Source of the DNA: Burkholderia contaminans
GTDB lineage: Bacteria > Pseudomonadota > Gammaproteobacteria > Burkholderiales > Burkholderiaceae
Direction of reading: 5' to 3'
DNA: 64,000 nucleotides
Assembly (NCBI RefSeq): GCF_029633825.1
Contig: NZ_CP090642.1
Span: forward strand, 186,001-250,000
The position numbers and the translations under genes are program-made. Positions 1 to 9,300 of this stretch are shown here, one piece after another; position 1 is the stretch's first letter, and the number at the start of each line of letters is the position of its first letter. Under the pieces are notes generated by a model. It was not told the DNA's origin. It saw only the letters and a program-made list of their open reading frames with translations, and did no database searches.

Positions 1-525
1 GTGGCGCTGAGTTTCTTCGCGGCATTCTTCTCGTCGATCAATGCGGCGGCGCGGATCGTCTATACGTTCGGACGGCAGGGCGTGCTGCACGCGTCGACGG
101 GCCAGGCGCACGAGCGCAATGCGACGCCCCACGTCGCGGTGGCGCTGATCACGGTGCTGGCGCTGGCCACCGCACTGGTGTTCACCGCGCGCGGCACCGC
201 GCTGCTCGATTCGTATGGCTATCTCAGTTCGATCGCGACGTACGGCTGGCTGCTTGCGTACGTGCTGGTGGCGATCGGCGCGCCGCTTTACTTGCGCCGG
301 CAGGGCCGGCTGCGCGTGCGGCATGTGGCGATCAGCGTCGTGGCGGTCGTGCTGCTCGCGATTCCGCTGGCCGGCAGCGTGTATCCGGTGCCGGCGGGCG
401 TCTATGCGTGGCTGCCGTATGTGTTCGTCGCATTGCTGGCGATCGGGCTCGGGTGGTTCCTGGTGCTGCGCGTCCGGTTTCCGGAACGGTTGCGCGAGCT
501 GGAGGCCGAGTTGCTGACGAAGTGA
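1..525 (+). CDS. APC-family amino acid permease, C-terminal part (cut by window start)
   Basis: The first 174 codons of the window are in frame and open at the left edge, so this is the C-terminal part of a longer protein (the family is usually 450-550 aa). An amphipathic stretch with NAAARIVYTFGRQGVLH near residues 15-30 matches the conserved region after transmembrane helix 8 of amino acid-polyamine-organocation permeases. About four hydrophobic helices follow and the protein ends in a short charged tail. It should be an inner-membrane amino acid or amine importer; the substrate cannot be read from this part. It lies tail-to-tail with the MocR-type regulator that follows on the other strand. 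The initial GTG is an artefact of the window edge, not a chosen start. Confidence 0.8.
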   Translation: MALSFFAAFFSSINAAARIVYTFGRQGVLHASTGQAHERNATPHVAVALITVLALATALVFTARGTALLDSYGYLSSIATYGWLLAYVLVAIGAPLYLRRQGRLRVRHVAISVVAVVLLAIPLAGSVYPVPAGVYAWLPYVFVALLAIGLGWFLVLRVRFPERLRELEAELLTK

Positions 526-590
526 CGGCTTGATATTGATCCGGATACCGAATCAGGCGGGTGATGTACGACGACACATCCGCGCGATGC

Positions 591-1934
591 TCACTCGGTC
601 GCGTCGAAATCGCCCTCGCGGCCGTTCAGCATCGCGGTCAGCGTGCGCAGGCCGGCGTCGAGCTGATCCATGCTCGGCGCGGCCAGCGCGAGCCTGATCG
701 CGTTCGGCGCATGGCCGGACGAAACGGCGAAGGTGGTCGACGGCGTCAGCCCGATGTCGCGCCGGGCCGCGGCTGCGACGAGGGCCTGCGAACGCCAGTG
801 CGCCGGCAACGTCAGCCACAGGTGATAGCACTTGCCGTTGGTCCGGACATCGAAACCCGCCAGACGCTCGATCGCCAGCGCCTGACGTGCAATTGCGTCG
901 ATGCGTTTCAATCTCGCGAGTTCGGCCACGGTGCCGTCACGCATCAAGCGCTGAGCGGCTGCAAACGCGAACCCGGAAGCGGTCCATCCCCCCGAGCGTA
1001 CCGACGCCATCACGCTTTCGCGCAGCCGCGGCGGCGGCACGATGAAGCCGAGGGTCAGGCCTGGCGTGACCCGCTTGGACAGGCTGTCGATCACGATGCA
1101 GGCGTCCGGGGCGAGTGCGGCCAGCGGCGGCTCGTCGCCGAGAAAGCCGTACACGTTGTCTTCGATGACCGGTATGTCGAGTTTGTCGACGACACGCAGC
1201 AGATCGGCGCGGCGAGCGGCGCTCATCGTCGTGCCGAGCGGATTCTGGATGGCTGGCTGAACGTAGATCGCCGACAGCCTGGCCTCGCGGTGGGCCTTTT
1301 GCACGGCGTCGGGCCGCACGCCGTCGTCGTCCATCGCCAGTGGCACCAGCGAGATCCCCAGCTTGGCCGCGATGCCCTTGATGAACGGGTAGGTCAATGC
1401 CTCCACGCCACAGCGTCCGCCGGTCGGCACGACCGCGGCAACGGCCGCGGCGATGCTTTGCCGCCCGTTGCCGGTAAACACGAGCTGGTCGGGCGATGGG
1501 GCCCATTCATGCTGCGCCAGATACGCGGCGGCAACGCTTCGGATGACCGGGGTCCCGGTACTCGTCGCCTCGCGTAACGCGGCGTCGAGCTCCGCAGGTC
1601 GGTGCAATCCGCGCAGGCTTCTGGTGATCAACGCGGTCTGGGCCGGGACGGTCGGGTAGTTGAACTCGAAATCGATCCGAACGCCGCGCGGCTCGCCCGG
1701 CGCAGCGGCCCCGCGTCGCGTCTCACCCGACACGAAAGTGCCTCGGCCGACTTCGCCGACCACAAGGCCGCGCCGTAACAGTTCCGCGTAAACCCGTCCC
1801 GCCGTCGATGCGGCGATCGCATGCTGGTCGGCGAAATGACGCTGCGGAGGCAGGCGGTCGCCCGGCCTGAGCGTGCCGTCGGCAATTTGGGCGGCGATCG
1901 CGTCGGCCAACTGCAGGTATTCGGAATTCGACAT
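591..1934 (-). CDS. MocR-type regulator: GntR winged helix fused to PLP aminotransferase-like domain
   Basis: A 447-residue protein. The start MSNSEYLQLADAIAAQ is chosen because the GntR winged helix begins immediately after it; a longer frame upstream has unrelated sequence. Residues about 5-75 carry the GntR DNA-binding fold, with GTLRPGDRLPPQRHFADQ and AASTAGRVYAELLRRGLV. Residues about 110-440 form a fold-type-I aminotransferase-like domain, including the VIDSLSKRVTPGL segment whose lysine should bind pyridoxal phosphate. The length and order are typical of MocR regulators, which sense amino-group ligands through PLP and usually control a nearby gene. The divergent neighbour is the TauE-like exporter (about 290 bp away), a plausible target, but I see no clear operator. 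The ligand is unknown. Confidence 0.9.
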   Translation of the reverse strand: MSNSEYLQLADAIAAQIADGTLRPGDRLPPQRHFADQHAIAASTAGRVYAELLRRGLVVGEVGRGTFVSGETRRGAAAPGEPRGVRIDFEFNYPTVPAQTALITRSLRGLHRPAELDAALREATSTGTPVIRSVAAAYLAQHEWAPSPDQLVFTGNGRQSIAAAVAAVVPTGGRCGVEALTYPFIKGIAAKLGISLVPLAMDDDGVRPDAVQKAHREARLSAIYVQPAIQNPLGTTMSAARRADLLRVVDKLDIPVIEDNVYGFLGDEPPLAALAPDACIVIDSLSKRVTPGLTLGFIVPPPRLRESVMASVRSGGWTASGFAFAAAQRLMRDGTVAELARLKRIDAIARQALAIERLAGFDVRTNGKCYHLWLTLPAHWRSQALVAAAARRDIGLTPSTTFAVSSGHAPNAIRLALAAPSMDQLDAGLRTLTAMLNGREGDFDATE

Positions 1935-2223
1935 GGATTGCACCGATAACAATGAATATTGCACCGAGGTCAATGTTTTAATTGCACTGAGATAGACGGC
2001 GGTGCATTCTGCTTTCGTCAAGTCGATTGTACCGGGGCTGAAATGCTTGTGCGGCCCATGCGGCCTGCGGTGCGTTGGTGTACCGCATCGCCCCGGTACC
2101 TCATTGGAGAAGCAGCATGGGTGCAACGCGTTCAACCCGGATCCATCGTGCGGCGATGCCGCGCGTGCGACCCGCTCCGTGGCTGTCCGCCACGCCGCGA
2201 TTCGAACCGGCATGGAGGTCGTG

Positions 2224-3006
2224 ATGGCGACCCCTGCTGCGATGGGCCTGCAATTGACGCTGGCCACGATCCTGATCGCGTTTGCCGGCGTGTTCGTGAT
2301 CGCGTTCATGCGCGGCGCGTTCGGTGGTGGATTCGCGATCATCGGCATTCCGCTGCTGTCCCTCGTGATGGACCCCGTGACGGCCGGCGGCTTGCTCGCC
2401 CCGCTGTTCATCGCGATGGACCTGTTCGCGCTGCGGTACTGGAAGCCGTCGACATGGTCGAAGCCCGACCTCGTGCTGCTCCTGCCGGGGCTGGTGGTCG
2501 GTATCGGGTTCGGTTACCTGGCTTTCCGCTTCCTCGACCATCGCGCCATCGAGCTTTTGATGGCGGTGGTCACGCTGGTCTTCGTCGGGCTGTGGGTGAG
2601 GGGCGGGGCGGAGCCGACGGTTCGTCCGCGTTCGTCGCCGAAGGCAGTCTCGGCCGGCCTTGCATCGGGCGTCACGACGATGGTCGCGCACTCGGGCGGG
2701 CCGCCGCTCGCGATGTATCTGCTGCCGCTTGGCCTCAGCAAGGAGATGTACGCGGGAACGACGAGCCTGTTCTTCACCGTGGGCAATGCGATCAAGGCAG
2801 TGCCGTGGCTGCTGATCGTGCAGCCGACCGCGAACGTCTGGGCGTTGATGGCGGTGTGCCTGCTTGCCATTCCGGCCGGCGTGGTGTTCGGCTGGCGGCT
2901 TCACGGCAGGCTGGACCAGCGCCTGATCTACCGGAGCTGCTACGGATTGCTGGCGGTGACCGCATTGAAACTGCTCTGGGACGGCGTTTCCGGCTATCTC
3001 GCGTAA
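2224..3006 (+). CDS. TauE/SafE (TSUP) family membrane exporter
   Basis: A 260-residue integral membrane protein with about eight hydrophobic segments. The N-terminal FVIAFMRGAFGGGFAIIGIP and the repeated glycine-rich half GLASGVTTMVAHSGGPPLAM are the paired motifs of the 4-toluene sulfonate uptake permease/TauE family, which move organosulfur anions or other small anions across the inner membrane. I chose ATG 2224 because GGAGG sits five bases upstream (2214-2218); the frame itself stays open further upstream and ATG 2212 is an alternative. It is divergent from the MocR-type regulator, which may control it. The substrate is not determined by sequence. Confidence 0.85.
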   Translation: MATPAAMGLQLTLATILIAFAGVFVIAFMRGAFGGGFAIIGIPLLSLVMDPVTAGGLLAPLFIAMDLFALRYWKPSTWSKPDLVLLLPGLVVGIGFGYLAFRFLDHRAIELLMAVVTLVFVGLWVRGGAEPTVRPRSSPKAVSAGLASGVTTMVAHSGGPPLAMYLLPLGLSKEMYAGTTSLFFTVGNAIKAVPWLLIVQPTANVWALMAVCLLAIPAGVVFGWRLHGRLDQRLIYRSCYGLLAVTALKLLWDGVSGYLA

Positions 3007-3075
3007 AACCGGCGCGGGGCTGTCATGGTTCCGGTTCCCGGTTCTCATGGGTGGCTGAAAATCAGTAGTGCTGAG

Positions 3076-3631
3076 ATGAAAACCCTCGAAAACGGGAGCA
3101 TCCATACCAATCGATATCCTTCCCCCCGGCACCGTCGCGACGTCGATTCATGGGCGCGGCCGCAGCGGCCGCCATGGCGGGTTCGCTGAGTCGCCTTGCT
3201 TGTGCAGAAGCGGAAACGGCGCAGCCTGTCGCGGGCATTGCCCGATCGGCCCGCGGCGCCGGGGCCGCCGTGCGTCCGCTGCGGGTGCATGCGACCGACG
3301 CGCAGCTCGCCGATTTGCGGCGACGGATCGACGCGACGCGCTGGCTCGAACGGGAAACGGTCGCAGATGCATCACCCGCACGGGCATTTCGTCGGCCCGG
3401 CTGTACTGGCGGAACAGGCTCAACTTCCTTGAGCCGAAGCACGTGGCCATTCCGGTGGCCGTGAGCGTGTTTGCGGACGAGATCTACGCGGCGCCGAAGC
3501 GCTGGGTGCAAAACGCGTATCCGAGGCTGATCCACTACAACCGCTTGCCCAAGGGCGGTCACTTTGCACCGTGGGAGCAGCCGCAGGCGCTTTCGGGTGC
3601 GCAGCGCGCGAGTTTCCACGCACTGCGTTGA
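3076..3631 (+). pseudogene. Decayed epoxide hydrolase-like alpha/beta hydrolase (Tat signal, frameshift and large internal deletion)
   Basis: The stretch keeps both ends of an epoxide hydrolase family protein. From ATG 3076 one frame reads 16 residues to a run of six Cs (3122-3127). One more C would join it to the next frame, which then gives a twin-arginine signal (SRRRFMGAAAAAAMAG) and the epoxide hydrolase N-terminus (HATDAQLADLRRRIDATRW, ending ERETVADAS). Near 3365-3385 the sequence jumps, in a third frame, to the family C-terminus: SSARLYWRNRLNFLEP, VAVSVFADEIYAAPKRW and KGGHFAPWEQPQ with the catalytic His. The middle, including the nucleophile and the core of the fold, is missing (about 200 codons for a typical 400-aa member). 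It is therefore non-functional. Family assignment is from remembered motif style. Confidence 0.75.
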
Positions 3632-3662
3632 ACGGCATCCGCGCGGCGGCGTGATTGGCGCA

Positions 3663-4310
3663 CTATGCCCCGCCCGCCATCTTCGCCGCATCGACCACCA
3701 TCTGCACGCCGAGCCCGCCAAGAATGAGCCCCATTGCCCAGCGCTGCGCGAGCAGCAGCATCGGGCGCCCGTGCAGGAACGTCGCGATGCTGCTCGAACA
3801 GATCGCCACCAGCCCGTTCGCGGAAGCGAACGCGACGATCAGCAGCGAACCGAGAAACAGCGATTGCCCGAGCACGCTGCCGTTCCGATAGTCGATGAAC
3901 TGCGGCAGCAACGAAATGAACAGCATCGCGAGCTTCGGGTTCAGCACGCTGGTCGTCGCGCCCATCGCGAGCAGCCGCAGGGGGCGCTCTCTCGGCAATG
4001 CCTGCACCTCGAACGGCGAGCGGCCACCGGGCCTGACGGCCTGCCAAGCGAGATACAGCAGATACGCCGCACCAACCACGGCCAGCCCGCTGCCTGCATA
4101 GGGCACGCTCATGAACAGCGTCGTGATCCCGAACGCCGCACCGAACATGTAGAACAGGTAGCCGATCATCACGCCGCCGAGTGAAATGAGCCCCGCCGTG
4201 CGTCCCTGCGCGATCGAGCGCGACATCACGTAGACCATGTTCGGCCCCGGCGTGATCGCGAGCATGCCGCCGATGACGAGAAATCCATAGAGCGATCCGG
4301 ACGTATGCAT
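3663..4310 (-). CDS. LysE/RhtB-family amino acid exporter
   Basis: A 215-residue inner-membrane protein with about six hydrophobic segments. The N-terminal LVIGGMLAITPGPNMVYVMSRS is the hallmark LysE/RhtB sequence, in which the ITPGPN motif follows helix 1. Members export amino acids or their analogues. I chose the start MHTSGSLYGF because AGGA lies about ten bases upstream and the family begins here; a longer frame would add 14 residues. It is divergent from a LysR gene with an inverted repeat between them, so induction by that regulator is likely. The exported amino acid is unknown. Confidence 0.9.
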   Translation of the reverse strand: MHTSGSLYGFLVIGGMLAITPGPNMVYVMSRSIAQGRTAGLISLGGVMIGYLFYMFGAAFGITTLFMSVPYAGSGLAVVGAAYLLYLAWQAVRPGGRSPFEVQALPRERPLRLLAMGATTSVLNPKLAMLFISLLPQFIDYRNGSVLGQSLFLGSLLIVAFASANGLVAICSSSIATFLHGRPMLLLAQRWAMGLILGGLGVQMVVDAAKMAGGA

Positions 4311-4386
4311 GTCTGATGATTCCTGCAACGAGTAAGGGTTGACGGGATTCATTGTCCGACCGTGGAGGAGAACAGTAAAACGGGAT

Positions 4387-4409
4387 AAACTGAATCGATT
4401 GATCAGTTT
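4387..4409. promoter_or_regulatory. Inverted repeat between LysE and LysR genes, likely LysR operator
   Basis: AAACTGA (4387-4393) and TCAGTTT (4403-4409) form a perfect 7-bp inverted repeat with a 9-bp spacer, 11 bp before the LysR start and about 75 bp before the LysE start. Position and symmetry fit a LysR-type binding site in a divergent promoter. Binding is inferred only. Confidence 0.5.
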
Positions 4410-4420
4410 TTCTGAAGAAG

Positions 4421-5272
4421 ATGAAGAAGCTCGACCTCGATGTGCTCGCGATGGTGGTGGCCGTGGCGGAATCCGGATCCTTTGCGCAGGGCGCGCAGGC
4501 CGTGCACCGGTCGCCGTCGGCGGTGAGCATGCAGATCAAGGCGCTGGAAGACGCGCTCGGCAAGCCGCTCTTCATCCGCGACACGCGCAACGTGACGCCG
4601 ACCGACGACGGCACGATGCTCGCCGAATACGGCCGCCGGATGCTGGCGATGCGCGACGAGGCGTGGGCGTCGGTCGTGCGCCCGGAGGTCCGCGGCCGCG
4701 TGACGATCGGCGTGCCCGACGATTACATTTCGTCGCTGCTGCCGCAGGTGCTCGGCAAGTTCGCCGCGATGCATCCGCGCGTGGAAATACGCGTGATCGG
4801 CCAGCCGAGCAGCGCGCTCGTGCCGATGCTGAAGGACAACACGGTCGACCTCGCGTGCCTCACGCGGATCAAGGGGGTGACCGGCGAGCTGATTCGGCTC
4901 GAACCGCTCGTCTGGGTCGGGTCGCCGAAGCGCAACGTGTGGGAAGAGCGGCCGCTGCCGGTGGCCTTTTTCACGCACGGCGGCAGCATGGCGCGCGATC
5001 ACGCGGTCAAGGCGCTGAACCGGCGGAAGATCCCGTACCGGATGTCGTACGAGAGCCCGAGCCACCTCGGCCTGCTCAGCATGGTGGAGGCGGGGCTCGC
5101 GGTCGCGCCGCTGGCGCGCTGCTGCATTCCCGATCACCTCGTGCAACTGTCGGAAAGCCACGGGCTGCCGCCGCTCGGCGAAATGGAGGTCGTGCTCGCG
5201 CGCAGCGCGCAGTCCGCGCGCCCGCCGTGCGACTACCTGGCCGAGCAGATTCTCGGCGAATGGCGCACCTGA
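4421..5272 (+). CDS. LysR-type regulator divergent from LysE exporter
   Basis: A 283-residue LysR regulator. The first 60 residues hold the winged helix-turn-helix (VAVAESGSFAQGAQAVHRSPSAVSMQIKALE), followed by a linker helix and a substrate-binding domain starting near residue 88 (RGRVTIGVPDD). The protein is slightly short for the family (usually 290-310). Because the LysE exporter is divergent and an inverted repeat lies just upstream of this start, it probably activates that exporter in response to the exported amino acid, in the manner of the well-known LysG/LysE pair; here this is inference from layout. Confidence 0.9.
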   Translation: MKKLDLDVLAMVVAVAESGSFAQGAQAVHRSPSAVSMQIKALEDALGKPLFIRDTRNVTPTDDGTMLAEYGRRMLAMRDEAWASVVRPEVRGRVTIGVPDDYISSLLPQVLGKFAAMHPRVEIRVIGQPSSALVPMLKDNTVDLACLTRIKGVTGELIRLEPLVWVGSPKRNVWEERPLPVAFFTHGGSMARDHAVKALNRRKIPYRMSYESPSHLGLLSMVEAGLAVAPLARCCIPDHLVQLSESHGLPPLGEMEVVLARSAQSARPPCDYLAEQILGEWRT

Positions 5273-5294
5273 GCGGCCCGCCGCCGGCCGCGTT

Positions 5295-6191
5295 TCAGCA
5301 GGATTTCAGCAGCCATTCGCGGAACGCGACGAGCGACGGCAGCGTCTCGTTCCCCGGCGGGTAGACGAGGTAGTAGCTGCGCTGGCTGGTGATCGCGTCG
5401 CCGATCGACACGAGCTCGTGCCGGCTCAGCTCGTCTTCCACCAGCACCTTCGGCACCAGCCCGATCCCCATCCCGGCCCGCACCGCCTGGATCAGGTGCG
5501 ACGTCAGCTCGAAGCTCGGGCCGATGCGCATCTGCCGATGGTCGAGCCGATAGTGCGAAAACCACTCCGCCCACGCCTGCTGGTTGCTCGTCACGCCGAG
5601 CAGCGTCTGCTTCGCGGCCCACGCCGGCGTGCGTGCGTCGGCCTTGCGGCGGCTTGCGCTGCCCGCGTCCGGCGGCGCGATCGCGATCAGGAACTCGTTG
5701 TACAGCCGGTGAGCGTGCAGGCCCGGCCAGTCGCCCGCGCCGACGGTGATGGCCGCATCGAGGTCGTCGTTGAGGAAATCGATGGCGCCGATCCGCGAAT
5801 GGAGGTGCACGGTCACGCCCGGATGCGCGGCGTAGAAGTCGTGCAGGTGCGGCAACAGCCATTTCGAGCCGAAGGTGGGCAGCGTCGCGAGCCGCAGCGT
5901 GCCGGCGCCCGCCTGGTGCGACATCGCCTGCAGCGTCGCGCCGCGGATGCGCCCCAATGCGCCGCTCAGCTCGACGAAATAGCGGCGCCCGACTTCCGTC
6001 AGCTTCACCGAGCGGCCCTCGCGCCGGAACAGCGACACGCCGAGCTGATCCTCCAGCGTCTGGACCTGGCGGCTGATCGCGCTCTGGCTCAGCGACAGCT
6101 CGTCGGCCGCGCGCGTGTAGCTTTCATGCCGCGCGGCGGCCTCGAACACCAGCAGCAGCGACATCGACGGGGTGAGGCGACGGTAATTCAT
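5295..6191 (-). CDS. LysR-type regulator (GcvA-like) divergent from YdiJ-type dehydrogenase
   Basis: A 298-residue regulator. Residues 9-68 contain the LysR helix-turn-helix (FEAAARHESYTRAADELSLS then QSAISRQVQTLEDQLGVSLF), and the ligand domain starts near residue 98 with LRLATLPTFGSKWLLPHL, a GcvA-like signature. It is divergent from the large FAD/iron-sulfur dehydrogenase gene with a 152-bp gap, so it is the natural candidate regulator of that gene, perhaps sensing its hydroxy-acid substrate. The gene ends 22 bp from the end of the preceding LysR gene, tail-to-tail, with no obvious terminator in that gap. Confidence 0.9.
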   Translation of the reverse strand: MNYRRLTPSMSLLLVFEAAARHESYTRAADELSLSQSAISRQVQTLEDQLGVSLFRREGRSVKLTEVGRRYFVELSGALGRIRGATLQAMSHQAGAGTLRLATLPTFGSKWLLPHLHDFYAAHPGVTVHLHSRIGAIDFLNDDLDAAITVGAGDWPGLHAHRLYNEFLIAIAPPDAGSASRRKADARTPAWAAKQTLLGVTSNQQAWAEWFSHYRLDHRQMRIGPSFELTSHLIQAVRAGMGIGLVPKVLVEDELSRHELVSIGDAITSQRSYYLVYPPGNETLPSLVAFREWLLKSC

Positions 6192-6343
6192 GAGTTTTAT
6201 GCAATATTCGCCGGAGCAGAATTCGTTTGTTCATCGCGGAATATCCAAAGATACTGGAATTCCCGGTCGCGTGGAAACTTGCTAAAAAATCATGTTTCGG
6301 CCACGCGAGCCGGCCGGTTCCACCCACACTGCCGCTTTTGCCC

Positions 6344-9300
6344 ATGTCGATCGCCCCGTTGCCCCGTCCCGCCAGCCCGCCCGCGCATGCATACCGTGAC
6401 TTTCTCGCCGCGCTGCAGGCCGCCGGATTCGCCGGGGAAATCCGCGCGGACCATGCGAACCGGACGGTGCAGGCCACCGACAATTCGATCTACCAGCGCC
6501 TGCCGCAAGCGGTGATCTGCCCCGCGCATGCGGACGACGTCCGGCTGCTGGCGCGGCTGCTCGCCGAGCCCGCGCATCGCGACGTCGCGGTGGCCGCGCG
6601 CGGCGGCGGCACGGGCACCAACGGGCAGTCGCTGACCGACGGCGTGGTGGTCGACCTGTCGCGCAACATGAACCGGATCCTCGAAATCGACGTCGAGCAG
6701 CGCTGGGTGCGCGTGCAGGCGGGCGTCGTCAAGGATCAGCTCAATGCGGCGCTGAAGCCGCACGGGCTGTTCTTCGCGCCGGAACTGTCGACGTCGAACC
6801 GCGCGACCGTCGGCGGGATGATCAACACCGACGCGAGCGGGCAGGGCAGCTGCACGTACGGCAAGACGCGTGACCACGTGCTCGAGCTCGAATTCGTGCT
6901 GATGGGCGGCGAGCAGCTGCACAGCGACGCGCTCGCGGACGACGAGCTCGAGCGCCGCTGCGCGCGCGAGGACCGCATCGGCAAGGTCTACCGCACCGCG
7001 CGACGCATCAGCGACGACAAGGCGGCGCTGATCGAAGCGAAGTTTCCGAAGCTCAACCGCTGCCTGACCGGCTACGATCTCGCGCATCTGCGCGAACCCG
7101 ACGGCCGCTTCAACCTGAACAGCGTGCTGTGCGGCGCCGAAGGCTCACTCGGCTTCGTCGTCGAAGCGAAGCTCAACGTGCTGCCGATCCCGAAGTATTC
7201 GGTGCTGGTGAACGTGCGCTACGCGGGCTTCATGGACGCGCTGCGCGACGCCCGCGCGCTGCTCGCGCACCAGCCGCTGTCGATCGAGACGGTCGATTCG
7301 AAGGTGCTGATGCTGGCGATGAAGGATTTCGTGTGGAGCAGCGTGGCCGAGTATTTCCCGCAGGACGACGCCCGGCCGACGCTCGGCATCAACCTGATCG
7401 AATTCAGCGGCGACGATGCGCAGGACGTCGATGCGCGCGTGAGCGCGTTCGTCGATCATCTGCGTAGCGACAAGAGCGTGGAGCGCCTGGGCCACACGCT
7501 CGCGGCCGGCGACGACGCGGTGAAGCGCGTGTATGCGATGCGCAAGCGCGCGGTCGGCCTGCTCGGCAACGTGCAGGGCGAGGCGCGCCCGCAGCCGTTC
7601 GTCGAGGATACCGCGGTGCCGCCCGAGAACCTTCCCGCGTACATCGCCGAATTCCGCGCGCTGCTCGACGCCCATGGGCTGCAATACGGGATGTTCGGGC
7701 ACGTCGATGCGGGCGTGCTGCACGTGCGGCCGGCGCTCGACATGAAGGACCCGAAGCAGGCGGCGCTGGTGCGGCCGGTGTCGGATGCGGTGGCCGAACT
7801 CACGCAGCGCCACGGCGGCCTGTTGTGGGGCGAGCACGGCAAGGGCGTGCGCTCCGAATATGCGCCGGCGTTCTTCGGCGAACTGTATCCGTCGCTGCAG
7901 CAACTGAAGGCCGCGTTCGATCCGCACAACCAGTTCAACCCGGGCAAGATCGCGACGCCGCCGGAGCCCGCGATGCGGCTGCTGAAGATCGACGAAGTGC
8001 CGACGCGCGGCGACCACGACCGGCAGATCGACGAGCGTGTGTGGCAGAGCTACGGCACCGCGATGCACTGCAACGGCAACGGCGCGTGCTACAACTTCGA
8101 TCCGGACGACGCGATGTGCCCGTCGTGGAAGGCGACGCGCGAACGCATGCAATCGCCGAAGGGGCGTGCGTCGCTGATGCGCGAATGGTTGCGCCTGCAA
8201 GGGCAGGCCGGCGTCGACGTCGTCGCGGCGGCGCGTGCGCGGCAGCCGTTCCTGGGCAGCCTTGCCACGCGCTGGCGCAACAGCCGCGCGGCGCGCAACG
8301 GCGAAGCAGATTTCTCGCACGAGGTGTACGACGCGATGGCCGGGTGCCTAGCGTGCAAGTCGTGCGCGGGGCAGTGCCCGGTGAAGGTGAACGTGCCGGA
8401 GTTTCGTTCGCGTTTCCTCGAGCTGTATCACCAGCGTTACCTGCGTCCGCTGCGCGACTACCTGATCGGCTCGCTCGAATTCACGATGCCGTGGATGGCG
8501 CGGGTGCCCGCGCTGTACAACGGGCTGATGCGGGCGGGATGGGTGCGCACGGTGCTGGAGCGGCACGTCGGCATGGTCGACAGCCCGCTGCTGAGCCGCT
8601 TCGATCTCGCGGCCGTGATTCGCCAATGGCAAGTGAAGCCGGCCGACCCGCAGGCGCTCGCCGCGCTGGGCGACGCGCAGCGCGCACGCAGCGTCGTCAT
8701 CGTGCAGGACACCTTCACGCGCTATTTCGATACCGAGCAACTGGCGACGCTGATCGAACTGGCGGCGCGTATGGGCTTTCAGGTGTGGCTCGCGCCGCTG
8801 GCGCCGAACGGCAAGGCGCTGCACGTGCAGGGCTTTCTGCGCGCATTCGAGCGGGCCGCGATCCGCAATGCGACGCAACTCGCCGCGCTGGCGCGTTCGG
8901 GCGTCGCGCTGGTCGGCCTCGATCCGGCGATGACGCTCACGTATCGGCAGGAATACCTGAAGGTGACGGGGCTCACCGACGTGCCGAAGGTCGCGCTGCC
9001 GCAGGAATGGCTGCTGCAGGCGCTGCCGGAAGCCGGTACGGGAGCGGGTGCCGGCGTCGTGCCCGCGTCGTACCGGTTGCTGCCGCACTGCACCGAGAAG
9101 ACCAACGCGCCCGACAGCGGCAAGCAATGGGCACAGGTATTCGCGCGACGCGGGCTGCGGTTGCAGGTCCAGGCGACCGGGTGTTGCGGGATGTCGGGTA
9201 CCTACGGGCACGAGGCGCGCAATCTCGCGACGTCGAAGACGATCTACGCGCAGTCGTGGGCGGCGCACGTGGATGGGCCGGAGGAAGAGGGCGAGGCGCT

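Noticed and set aside
561..1577. Long open frame opposite the MocR-type gene
   Set aside because: It has an Arg/Gly/Ala-rich composition expected from the complement of a GC-rich gene and no family motifs. The MocR reading on the other strand is fully supported.
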